From Deltaproteobacteria bacterium (lineage in GTDB: Bacteria; Desulfobacterota; Desulfobacteria; Desulfobacterales; UBA11574), in NCBI GenBank assembly GCA_019313025.1, contig JAFDCA010000160.1:1-16930 (forward strand): DNA of 16,930 bases, written 5' to 3'. Positions within the stretch are counted from its first letter, which is position 1. The number at the start of each line of letters is the position of its first letter. This document shows, in pieces, positions 1 to 6,285 of the stretch. A program made the position numbers and the translations under genes. The notes under the pieces are model-generated. The model worked only from the letters and a program-made list of their open reading frames with translations, was not told the origin of the DNA and did not search any database.

Positions 1-589
1 AGTTCTCATGGTCGTCAAACATTCCCACCATGAGGCTGTTGGTTATGATAACCCGTGGGGCGTCGGGACTGGATGCAAAAAGGCCCAGCGGATGACCGGA
101 CGAAACCACCAGTGTCTGCTCCCGGGTGATTTCTTCCAGATAGCGTTTAATCAGTAGATACTGCATCCAATTCTGACAAACCTGGCCGGTTTCGCCATAG
201 GTGACCAGTTCGTAAGGATAAAGGGCAATATCAAAGTCCAGGTTATTGTCTATCATCACCTGTAAGGCGCGGCCTTCAAGACACCGCCCCTTGTAGTCGT
301 CAATGGGAAGACCGGTGATGCTGCCGGGGGGTCTGAAGCGATACCCATAAATTCTGCCGCGTGTCAGCAATTCATCAAGAAATTCGGGGGCCAACGTATC
401 GTGCCACTGATCAGGGATATATCTAAGGGCATTTTTAATGGCCAGGACTGTTTCACTTTTTGAAAGTGAGAAATGTCTCTTGGGTGCCCTGCGAATATTA
501 TCGACAAACCCCGGCATGTCGGGCAGTTTATCCAACATGTTTTCAAGTTTTATGGTCATTGCATTCGATATATTGATGTTATGGGACAT
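1..589 (-). CDS. hutU: Urocanate hydratase, N-terminal part (cut by window edge)
   Basis: Urocanase adds water across urocanate to give imidazolonepropionate, the second step of histidine breakdown, using a tightly bound NAD+ in the cytoplasm. The minus strand is open for 196 codons from ATG at 589 to the window edge. The translation contains DTLAPEFLDELLTRGRIYGY, YPYELVTYGETGQVCQNWMQ, QTLVVSSGHPLGLF and PDAPRVIITNSLMVG. These follow the N-terminal part of urocanases. From memory they resemble the longer form found in animals and some anaerobic bacteria (vertebrate UROC1 has YGGNGQV and SGHPLGLFPSS) more than the shorter HutU of enteric bacteria and Bacillus. AGAGG lies 7 nt upstream of the ATG, supporting this start. 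The NAD-binding and C-terminal regions are outside the window, so completeness cannot be judged. No other hut gene is visible. Confidence 0.88.
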   Translation of the reverse strand, partial: MSHNINISNAMTIKLENMLDKLPDMPGFVDNIRRAPKRHFSLSKSETVLAIKNALRYIPDQWHDTLAPEFLDELLTRGRIYGYRFRPPGSITGLPIDDYKGRCLEGRALQVMIDNNLDFDIALYPYELVTYGETGQVCQNWMQYLLIKRYLEEITREQTLVVSSGHPLGLFASSPDAPRVIITNSLMVGMFDDHEN

Positions 590-746
590 TTTCGTGCCTC
601 TTTTATGAAACGGGTGGATAAATTTTAAGGATCAATTCATCAATGGTGTATATACCACAATTCCTAATCCGTAGACAGGATAAACCCGCCTGGGATGAAT
701 ACGCATATCGACTTATTTAAAGACACATGGCGATAATCTTTCGCTG

Positions 747-775
747 TTGACATCGTGTTAAAATATTACCATATT
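747..775 (+). promoter_or_regulatory. Candidate sigma-70 promoter for the small acidic protein gene
   Basis: A perfect -35 TTGACA (747-752) is followed 17 nt later by CATATT (770-775), a 4/6 match to the -10 box. A shifted -10, TATTAA (772-777), is also possible at 19 nt. The site lies about 85 nt before the ATG at 860. The -10 match is weak. Confidence 0.35.
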
Positions 776-859
776 AAAATTCAAGTGAAAAGTAGGGTGA
801 GAGACCGGAGTCATAAATATAAAAACCCGACCCTTGAAATATTTTAAAAAGAGAAGAAA

Positions 860-1126
860 ATGGAACTTGATCAAATAATGGAATCATACGGTTTTAAGGT
901 ATCATCGAGCTGCAGCGGTTTTGAGTGGTATGTCAAAGAACTCGAGTATAAAGGAAATGATGCTTTTGTCACCGTTACCGCCGAGGATGAGCTTCATGTG
1001 CCTAAATCCATGGACGAGCCGGTTGTTGTGAACATCACAGACCACCATTCAGGTAATGAACTTGAAACGCCTCAGCGTTTTGAATCTCTAAGGTCTTATC
1101 TGGATGGGCTTAATCCTCCAGCCTGA
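860..1126 (+). CDS. Small acidic protein of unknown function (88 aa)
   Basis: I do not recognise a family. The protein is short, soluble and acidic (about 17 Asp/Glu against about 6 Lys/Arg), with one Cys (residue 18) and two Trp/Tyr-containing stretches, and no signal peptide or membrane segment. The run of short hydrophobic strands broken by charged turns suggests a small alpha/beta fold, but this is only an impression. The start at 860 has a purine-rich AGAGAAGAAA directly upstream, a weak ribosome site. A TTGACA-type promoter candidate lies at 747-775. The last 17 bases overlap the 3' end of the rubrerythrin-like gene on the opposite strand. Base composition is like its neighbours. It is probably a real gene because of the promoter, the purine-rich leader and the ordinary amino acid use, but its role is unknown. 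Confidence 0.6.
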   Translation: MELDQIMESYGFKVSSSCSGFEWYVKELEYKGNDAFVTVTAEDELHVPKSMDEPVVVNITDHHSGNELETPQRFESLRSYLDGLNPPA

Positions 1127-1607
1127 ATTTTTCCTGAACGGCATTGCAGATCGGGCATTTTGGAGGTATTTCGTCCTTGGCAATATAGCCGCAGATATGG
1201 CAGACATAATACTTTGCCGATTCATCAGCACTCCCATTAAGTATTTCTTTTAAAAGTTTCAGGTGAACTTTTTCAACTTTACTGAACTGATCAAACGCTT
1301 CGGAAGCTTTCTTCTTTCCTGCATCAATGGATAGTTTAGAAATTTCCGGGTATTTTATGGAGAAGTTCTTTTGTTTGACGTATAACAGCTGCTTCAGATA
1401 TTCAGTTGAATCTATAAGTTTACCTCTGATATACATGAGTGAACGGCGTGCATGAATTGTTTCTGACCGAGAAATTGAAAACAGCAATTTGGAAAACAAA
1501 ATGTTTTTCTCTCTTTTAACTTTTGCCGCATATAATTTGTTTAAAGCGCTTGATTTGGACATCATTGCAAAAGCCAATGCCATCTCTTGATCTATGGTGT
1601 CAGACAT
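1110..1607 (-). CDS. Rubrerythrin-like protein with C-terminal rubredoxin domain
   Basis: Rubrerythrins are cytoplasmic peroxide-scavenging proteins of anaerobes: a four-helix ferritin-like domain carries a diiron site and a rubredoxin domain feeds it electrons. This 165-residue protein has both parts. Residues about 1-125 are helical. Residues 132-165 form a rubredoxin-type iron site with Cys136, Cys139, Cys151 and Cys154 (CHICGY ... CPIC). Two ExxH pairs, Glu49/His52 and Glu112/His115, match the usual ligand pairs. By eye, the other carboxylates expected from helix 1 (in the AFAxES region) and helix 3 (the AGETYEH region) are absent: helix 1 reads AFAMMSKSS and helix 3 has KQKNFSIKYPE. The diiron site may therefore be incomplete or changed. 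A strong AAAGGAGGA lies 7 nt before the ATG at 1607. The 3' end overlaps the gene at 860-1126, which converges on it. Confidence 0.82.
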   Translation of the reverse strand: MSDTIDQEMALAFAMMSKSSALNKLYAAKVKREKNILFSKLLFSISRSETIHARRSLMYIRGKLIDSTEYLKQLLYVKQKNFSIKYPEISKLSIDAGKKKASEAFDQFSKVEKVHLKLLKEILNGSADESAKYYVCHICGYIAKDEIPPKCPICNAVQEKFRLED

Positions 1608-1651
1608 TGTTTATCCTCCTTTATCTATTGAATTCATAAAAATCTGGAAAA

Positions 1652-1681
1652 AGTAAACTGCAATTTTCATTAAACCGTCAA
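1652..1681 (-). promoter_or_regulatory. Candidate promoter of the rubrerythrin-like gene
   Basis: On the minus strand TTGACG (1681-1676) is followed, after 18 nt, by TTTACT (1657-1652). It matches 5/6 and 4/6 of the sigma-70 boxes and lies about 45 nt upstream of the ATG. I see no clear PerR or Fur site. Confidence 0.35.
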
Positions 1682-1768
1682 GATAAAATGTAACAAATTG
1701 CTCTTTTATTTCAACCGTGTTACTTAAGTCTAAAACAAACCCGTCGTTGCATAATTACCGGAAGCAAG

Positions 1769-2332
1769 ATGCCCATCTGTCAGAAATGCAAAAAAAAATT
1801 CTCTCTTTTCACATTTTGGGATAAAAAATACCCGAACCCATTGGGCCTTGGGCATTTATGCCGGAAATGTTATCTGCCTTTCGGTATTGTCTTGAAAAAA
1901 TATAAGATAAATTTAGAAAAAATTGACTCTGATCCCAAAGCAGCGGCGTGGGTTGCTCTCTTGTGTCTGTTGGCTGCACGTCGAATTAATCTAATTCGTA
2001 CAATCACCGCAGCAATTAGCGGTTTTGTTGAGAAACAAAACAGTTGGAAAGTCTGTAAAGAAAGAGCGATGATTCTTGCCGAAAAGGCCATGACGATGAT
2101 CTCCAGTGATTCTGATGGGCAGTTGCTTTTAAACGCGCTTTATACTCATGCCAAAGAAATTAAGGAACCTCCAACCTGGGAAGTGCCGATACAACGATAT
2201 GCAAGCGTCTTTGGAGACAGAATCCTCGACATAGAATATGAAGCTGTTGTACGAAGCGGCGTCACCATTGATGAATTGAGCAGGTTTGCATCATCCCTGC
2301 CACACCACCAATGGCTATTGTCTGAATCTTGA
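1769..2332 (+). CDS. Unknown protein with N-terminal CxxC-CxxC zinc-binding motif (187 aa)
   Basis: I do not recognise a family. The first 34 residues contain two cysteine pairs, Cys4/Cys7 (CQKC) and Cys31/Cys34 (CRKC), spaced like a zinc ribbon or treble-clef knuckle. A basic stretch follows, then a short hydrophobic helix (residues about 58-71, AAAWVALLCLLAAR) that is too short and too close to arginines to be a confident membrane span. The remainder looks helical and mildly acidic, ending in SSLPHHQWLLSES. The start at 1769 has GGAAG about 6 nt upstream, and the first cysteine pair begins three residues in, so a later start would lose it. The neighbours (rubrerythrin-like protein, HU) give no strong functional hint. 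Zinc binding is inferred from spacing alone. It could be a nucleic-acid or protein-interaction module, but nothing in the sequence settles this. Confidence 0.6.
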   Translation: MPICQKCKKKFSLFTFWDKKYPNPLGLGHLCRKCYLPFGIVLKKYKINLEKIDSDPKAAAWVALLCLLAARRINLIRTITAAISGFVEKQNSWKVCKERAMILAEKAMTMISSDSDGQLLLNALYTHAKEIKEPPTWEVPIQRYASVFGDRILDIEYEAVVRSGVTIDELSRFASSLPHHQWLLSES

Positions 2333-2425
2333 AAAGACCATCTCGAATCAATTCAAAAAAAATCCACCACCCTGTCAAATAGCAATGCTTTTTTTTCGTC
2401 AGCATGTTTTTTGCCAAATCCTTAT

Positions 2426-2456
2426 TTGACGTGTTCTTATCTATTGACTTTATAAA
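2426..2456 (+). promoter_or_regulatory. Candidate promoter of the HU gene
   Basis: TTGACG (2426-2431) and TATAAA (2451-2456) match the sigma-70 boxes well, but the spacer is 19 nt, longer than ideal. A second TTGACT at 2444-2449 has no good -10 after it. The site lies about 70 nt before the start codon. Confidence 0.35.
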
Positions 2457-2527
2457 TTTGTTGCTGTAACCGGTAAAAAATAAGCAGGACAACACATGAA
2501 TGAACCATCAAGTAAAGGAGGGAGCAG

Positions 2528-2800
2528 ATGACAAAAGCAGAATTGATCGAAGTTATGGCAAAGGATGCAAATATTTCTAAAGTTGCAGCTGGCGCCGCTC
2601 TAGATTCTTTTATGACAAATGTTACAAAAGCGCTGAAGAAAAAAGACGGCAAGGTTACTTTGGTGGGGTTTGGTACTTTTGCAAAAGTTCGAAGAAAAGC
2701 TAGAAAAGGGCGTAATCCTCAGACAGGGGCACCCATTAAAATCAAGGCAAGAAATGTTGTAACTTTCAAGGCTGGAAAGAAACTCAAAGACGCGGTTTAA
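2528..2800 (+). CDS. hup: DNA-binding protein HU
   Basis: HU is a small nucleoid protein that binds DNA without strong sequence preference as a dimer, bends it and constrains supercoils. The protein is 90 residues, the usual HU length. It begins MTKAELIEVMAKDANISK, the two-helix dimerisation half, and continues with VTLVGFGTFAKV, then the DNA-binding arm signature RKGRNPQTGAPIKIKA and the C-terminal FKAGKKLKDAV. These are textbook HU features: GFGTF rather than the GFGSF of IHF beta, and RNPQTG at the arm tip with its intercalating proline. A strong AAAGGAGGG lies 6 nt before the ATG. The gene stands alone, with its own candidate promoter and a strong terminator just downstream. It is a different branch from the IHF-like gene at 5859-6137. 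High confidence. Confidence 0.95.
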   Translation: MTKAELIEVMAKDANISKVAAGAALDSFMTNVTKALKKKDGKVTLVGFGTFAKVRRKARKGRNPQTGAPIKIKARNVVTFKAGKKLKDAV

Positions 2801-2821
2801 GGCCATCTTTAATCATTGACG

Positions 2822-2874
2822 AAAAGCGGTCTGATCGGCTTTACCACAAGTCGATGGACCGCTTTTTTCTTTTT
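2822..2874 (+). terminator. Rho-independent terminator of the HU gene
   Basis: A 10-bp outer stem, AAAAGCGGTC (2822-2831) with GACCGCTTTT (2857-2866), encloses an inner 8-bp stem ATCGGCTT/AAGTCGAT (one G-U pair) and a 6-nt loop. A T-rich tail follows to 2874. It begins 22 nt after the hup stop codon. Confidence 0.9.
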
Positions 2875-2906
2875 AGTAAATATGTCCAACCCTTCTTCTA
2901 TATTTC

Positions 2907-2935
2907 TTGACAAGAAACGCCATTCTAACTAAAAT
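2907..2935 (+). promoter_or_regulatory. Sigma-70 promoter of the sat-cysC / cysQ unit
   Basis: A perfect -35 TTGACA (2907-2912), a 17-nt spacer and a 5/6 -10 TAAAAT (2930-2935) lie after the HU terminator. This is the best promoter match in the window. It would give a leader of about 65 nt before the sat-cysC ATG. Confidence 0.65.
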
Positions 2936-3008
2936 TTTTCAACATTTAGATTAAACAAAAAAACAGCCTTTTCGGAAAACCGTTTAACAGGTGCTTGGAA
3001 GCTTTTAA

Positions 3009-4724
3009 ATGAAAAATGTATCAACCGTTGAATATTACGGCGGTGCGCCTGTCCAACTGATCGTAAATGAGGAGCGGGCCACCACACTCAAGGAGATTTC
3101 CCTGAATCTGCCGGACATTATTTTGAATGACCGGCAACTTTGTGATCTCGAACTCTTGGCCACAGGGGTCTTTTCTCCCCTTGACGGTTTTATGACTCGA
3201 TCTGACTATGAGTCTGTGCTTGACCGCATGCGGCTGCAAAGCAATGTTCTATGGCCCATACCGATATGCCTTGGCATTTCCGACACCAAAGCGCGAACCC
3301 TGGAAGTCGGCCAATCGGTGACGTTAAGAGATCACGAAGGATTCTTACTGGCCATCATGCATATTGAGGATATGTGGCCGGTGGATCGGGAAAAAGAAGC
3401 ATCCCTGATATATGGAAACACCAATATAACGCATCAAGGTGTTAAATATCTATTGAATGTTGAGGGTGATTATTACATCGGAGGTAAACTCGAGGTTTTA
3501 AGCACTCCCCTTCACTTTGACTTCAAACAACTTCGTATGACACCTCAGGAAGTCCGGCGTGTGTATCAAAAACTAAAATGGAAGAGAATTTTGGGATTTC
3601 AGACACGAAACCCCATCCAGCGCATCCAGTTTGAGATGACAGTAAAAGCCATGCGTGAGGCCAAAGCCAATCTACTTCTTCTTCCGATTACCGGCATGAC
3701 AAAACCCGGTGATTTTGATCATTATACGAGAGTCCGATGCTATAGGGCTGTGACCCGGCATTATCCGCCGGATTCTTTTGTGCTGAACCTGTTGCCTCTT
3801 TCTATGCGTTTGGCTGGTCCTAGAGAGGCGCTTTTGCATGCCATCATTGCTAAGAATTATGGTTGTACCCATTTTATTGTCGGACGAGACCATGCCAGTC
3901 CGGGAACAGATGTAAATGGAAAGCCGTTTTACGAGAGCCATGCAGCCCAAAAGTTGACTGCGAAACATAGCGAAGATATCGGGGTGACCATTATTCCTTT
4001 TGAAGAACTCGTCTATTTGCCTTTTGAAGATGAGTATCGTTCGGCCGATCAGATATTCGAGGGAGAGCAGTACATTTCTTTTTCAAGCTCGGATATTCGT
4101 GAGCGTATCAGAACAGGACGCAGAATACCGGAGTGGGCGACGTTCAAAGAAGTCGTGGATGAATTGAAAAAAGCATATCCATCACCCGATAAACAGGGTT
4201 TTACAATATTTTTAACAGGCCTTTCAGGTGCGGGAAAATCGACCATTGCCAAAGTACTCTATGCGCGCTTCCTGGAAATTGGCGATCGGCCGGTCACTTT
4301 GTTAGACGGCGATATCGTCCGCCGAAATCTGTCGAGTCAGCTTAGTTTTTCCAAAGAGGACAGAGATATCAATGTTCGACGCATCGGTTTTGTGGCCGGT
4401 GAGATAACCAAGAATCGCGGCATCGCTATTTGCGCACCCATTGCACCCTATAATGGCACCAGAGGGAAAATCAGAAATGCCATCGAGAACTATGGCGGAT
4501 TTATTGAGGTACATGTGTCCACCCCGATAGAGGTTTGTGAAAAAAGAGATCGAAAAGGGATGTATGTAAAAGCCAGGGCAGGTTTGATCAAAGGATTTAC
4601 CGGGGTTGATGATCCTTACGAGATTCCTGAATCACCGGAAGTTAGGATCGACACTGCCGATCTTTCACCCGATGAAGCCGCTCAGGAGATCTTGTTGTTT
4701 TTGGGTCAGAAAGGATACATTTGA
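3009..4724 (+). CDS. sat-cysC: Bifunctional ATP sulfurylase / APS kinase (PAPS synthase)
   Basis: A fusion of the two enzymes that turn sulfate and ATP into APS and then PAPS, the activated sulfate used for assimilation or sulfotransfer. Residues about 1-390 are the ATP sulfurylase: LATGVFSPLDGF (51-62), the QTRNP motif (198-202), ITGMTKPGDFDHYTRVRCY (227-245), MRLAGPREALLHAI (266-279) and GRDHASPG (292-299). Residues about 397-571 are APS kinase: P-loop GLSGAGKS (404-411), LLDGD (431-435), DRDINVRRIG (451-460), CAPIAPY (475-481), and KARAGLIKGFTGVDDPYE (521-538). The length of 571 fits bacterial fusions of this order. The odd feature is the sulfurylase QxRNPxHxxH motif, which reads QTRNPIQRIQ: both histidines (positions 204 and 207) are Gln, from unambiguous CAG codons. 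Sulfurylase activity may be changed or lost while the kinase looks intact. The start has GGAAG 7 nt upstream. cysQ follows 68 nt later. Confidence 0.93.
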   Translation: MKNVSTVEYYGGAPVQLIVNEERATTLKEISLNLPDIILNDRQLCDLELLATGVFSPLDGFMTRSDYESVLDRMRLQSNVLWPIPICLGISDTKARTLEVGQSVTLRDHEGFLLAIMHIEDMWPVDREKEASLIYGNTNITHQGVKYLLNVEGDYYIGGKLEVLSTPLHFDFKQLRMTPQEVRRVYQKLKWKRILGFQTRNPIQRIQFEMTVKAMREAKANLLLLPITGMTKPGDFDHYTRVRCYRAVTRHYPPDSFVLNLLPLSMRLAGPREALLHAIIAKNYGCTHFIVGRDHASPGTDVNGKPFYESHAAQKLTAKHSEDIGVTIIPFEELVYLPFEDEYRSADQIFEGEQYISFSSSDIRERIRTGRRIPEWATFKEVVDELKKAYPSPDKQGFTIFLTGLSGAGKSTIAKVLYARFLEIGDRPVTLLDGDIVRRNLSSQLSFSKEDRDINVRRIGFVAGEITKNRGIAICAPIAPYNGTRGKIRNAIENYGGFIEVHVSTPIEVCEKRDRKGMYVKARAGLIKGFTGVDDPYEIPESPEVRIDTADLSPDEAAQEILLFLGQKGYI

Positions 4725-4792
4725 AAATTTAAGGGTAAATAGTAAATTGTCCTTTGTGTGTCGTCATGAGGTAATCATGAAAGACCATCAAG

Positions 4793-5722
4793 ATGAGAGA
4801 TGTCATGAAAGAAAAACCATATCAATTAAAAGACCACCTGTTAACCGCATTGCTGGCTTCAAAAGAGGCTGGTCAAGCCATTCTGGATGTATATGAACGG
4901 GATTTTGATGTTTCCTACAAAGAGGACCTGTCACCACTAACCCTTGCGGACCAGCGTTCTCACATCATCATTGTTGACCATTTGACGGATCCGTCCGGGG
5001 AACGTTTTCCCATTCTGAGTGAAGAAGGGAAAGGCATCCCTTTTGAAGAGAGGCGCAAATGGGATTATTTCTGGTTGATTGATCCTCTGGATGGTACCAA
5101 AGAATTTATTAAGAGGAATGGAGAATTTACCGTAAATATCGCGTTAATAAATCAACATCGACCGGTTCTAGGCGTAATTTTTGTCCCGGTGAATAATGTT
5201 TTTTATTTTGCATCCGAAGGTTTTGGCGCTTACAGACTAAAAAACGGTCATGCACTTGAGCTCTTAAAAAGCAACGTGTCTGCAATGAAAAGGGACGATA
5301 CGCTAAAAGAAATTTTAAAGCAATCCGACAGGTTACCGTATTATGATACGCCATTAGACACTCATAATTCACAATTGGTCATTGTGGGTAGTCGTTCTCA
5401 TCCTTCAAAGGAATTTGAAGCTTTTGTGGAAACCATGAGGAAAAAACATAAAAAGGTAGAGGTTGTTTCGTCCGGCAGTTCTTTAAAACTGTGTTTGGTG
5501 GCCGAAGGCAAGGCAGATATATATCCCAGGCTGGGACCGACCATGGAGTGGGATACCGCAGCCGGCCAAGCCATTGTGGAACAGGCAAATGGCAGCGTAT
5601 TAAATTACGAGACGGGCGAACCGCTGCAATACAACAAAAAAAATCTATTGAATTCTTGGTTTATTGTTCAAACCCACAATAATTATTCATTTCTGGAAGC
5701 TGACACTTACCTTGATTTATAG
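4793..5722 (+). CDS. cysQ: 3'(2'),5'-bisphosphate nucleotidase CysQ
   Basis: CysQ removes the 3'-phosphate of PAP, the by-product of PAPS use, or of PAPS itself. It is a metal-dependent, lithium-sensitive member of the inositol monophosphatase fold. Visible motifs are the metal-binding SEE (76-78), WLIDPLDGTKEFIKRNGEFT (94-113, with the catalytic Asp-Pro-Leu-Asp-Gly-Thr), SSGSSLKLCLVAEGKADIYPR (226-246) and WDTAAGQA (253-260). These align well with E. coli CysQ as I remember it, with extra residues between about 150 and 192. It lies 68 nt after sat-cysC with no terminator between, so the two are probably one transcript that makes PAPS and clears PAP. An alternative ATG at 4805 has GAGAG at better spacing and would shorten the protein by four residues; the choice is open. 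It ends at the shared hairpin 5739-5771. Confidence 0.93.
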   Translation: MRDVMKEKPYQLKDHLLTALLASKEAGQAILDVYERDFDVSYKEDLSPLTLADQRSHIIIVDHLTDPSGERFPILSEEGKGIPFEERRKWDYFWLIDPLDGTKEFIKRNGEFTVNIALINQHRPVLGVIFVPVNNVFYFASEGFGAYRLKNGHALELLKSNVSAMKRDDTLKEILKQSDRLPYYDTPLDTHNSQLVIVGSRSHPSKEFEAFVETMRKKHKKVEVVSSGSSLKLCLVAEGKADIYPRLGPTMEWDTAAGQAIVEQANGSVLNYETGEPLQYNKKNLLNSWFIVQTHNNYSFLEADTYLDL

Positions 5723-5738
5723 ATCAAGCGAATTATAC

Positions 5739-5771
5739 AAAAAGGGGTTATAGGATTGCCTATAACCCCTT
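5739..5771 (-). terminator. Terminator of the IHF/tRNA-Val transcript, shared with cysQ
   Basis: A perfect 13-bp stem, AAGGGGTTATAGG (5742-5754) with CCTATAACCCCTT (5759-5771), has a 4-nt loop. Read on the minus strand it is followed by five T, as in an intrinsic terminator for the tRNA transcript. On the plus strand the T-tract is poor, so it would end cysQ less efficiently. Confidence 0.8.
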
Positions 5772-5779
5772 GATTTCAC

Positions 5780-5854
5780 TGGTAGGCGGTACTGGGATTG
5801 AACCAGTGACTTCTACCGTGTGAAGGTAGCACTCTCCCGCTGAGTTAACCGCCC
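5780..5854 (-). tRNA. tRNA-Val (anticodon CAC)
   Basis: The minus strand folds into a full cloverleaf of 75 nt with encoded CCA (5782-5780). The acceptor stem is GGGCGGT with ACCGCCT (one terminal G-U pair) and discriminator A. The D arm contains AACTCAGCGGGAGAGT. The anticodon arm is CTACC-TTCACAC-GGTAG, giving anticodon CAC, which reads GUG valine codons. The T arm is CTGG-TTCAATC-CCAG. The mature 5' end is 4 nt after the stop codon of the IHF-like gene, so the two are almost certainly one transcript that needs RNase P processing. The hairpin at 5739-5771 then ends it. Confidence 0.96.
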
Positions 5855-5858
5855 GTTA

Positions 5859-6137
5859 TTATGGCGTATCTACATTTTCTTTTAATTCTTTGCCAACCTT
5901 AAAAAAGGGTAATTTTTTAGAAGAGACATGAATCTGGGCGCCGGTTTTTGGATTTCGTCCCGTGTATGGCTTGTAATGTTTTACCGAAAAACTGCCAAAG
6001 CCTCTTATTTCAACTCGTTCACCTTTTGCAAGTGTTTCTTTTAATGCATCGAAAAAAGTATCGACAACCTTTCCGGCATCTTTTCTACTAAGCGCCACTT
6101 TGTCTTTTAGGGCATTAATCAAATCGGATCTGTTCAT
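5859..6137 (-). CDS. ihfB: IHF beta-like nucleoid protein (HU/IHF family)
   Basis: HU/IHF family proteins bind and bend DNA as dimers. At 92 residues it has the family length: MNRSDLINALKDKVALSRKD at the start, VEIRGFGSFSVKHYKPYTGR and RNPKTGAQIHVSSKKLPFFK in the DNA-binding part, and VGKELKENVD near the end. EIRGFGSF, RNPKTG and KxxPxFKxGKEL are the pattern I associate with IHF beta rather than HU, although an HU variant cannot be ruled out without a tree. An IHF alpha partner is not in this window. AAGGAG lies 6 nt before the ATG. It has its own promoter candidate at 6216-6244, separating it from scpB upstream, and the tRNA-Val begins 4 nt after its stop codon. Confidence 0.92.
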   Translation of the reverse strand: MNRSDLINALKDKVALSRKDAGKVVDTFFDALKETLAKGERVEIRGFGSFSVKHYKPYTGRNPKTGAQIHVSSKKLPFFKVGKELKENVDTP

Positions 6138-6215
6138 AACGACTCCTTAATAAAAATAAATCGTTGAGTCACGTTAATAAGTGTTGCTTCGGATCGCTGA
6201 AGGATATTCATTATT

Positions 6216-6244
6216 TATATAGGTATTAAAAAATTTTAAGTCAA
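6216..6244 (-). promoter_or_regulatory. Promoter of the IHF-like gene and tRNA-Val
   Basis: On the minus strand TTGACT (6244-6239) is followed by a 17-nt spacer and TATATA (6221-6216), running into TATAAAT. Both boxes are good sigma-70 matches. The site lies between scpB and the IHF-like gene, giving a leader of about 70 nt. Confidence 0.55.
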
Positions 6245-6285
6245 GCACTTTTTAACATATTTAAAACAACGTCTTATTCCATGTT

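Noticed and set aside
644..657. Near-palindrome TGGTGTATATACCA upstream of the urocanase gene as an operator
   Set aside because: The arms do not match fully, it is AT-rich, and no regulator gene or second copy supports it.
5780..5854. tRNA-Val as an attachment site for a mobile element
   Set aside because: No integrase, direct repeat of the tRNA 3' end or foreign-looking cargo is present on either side in this window.
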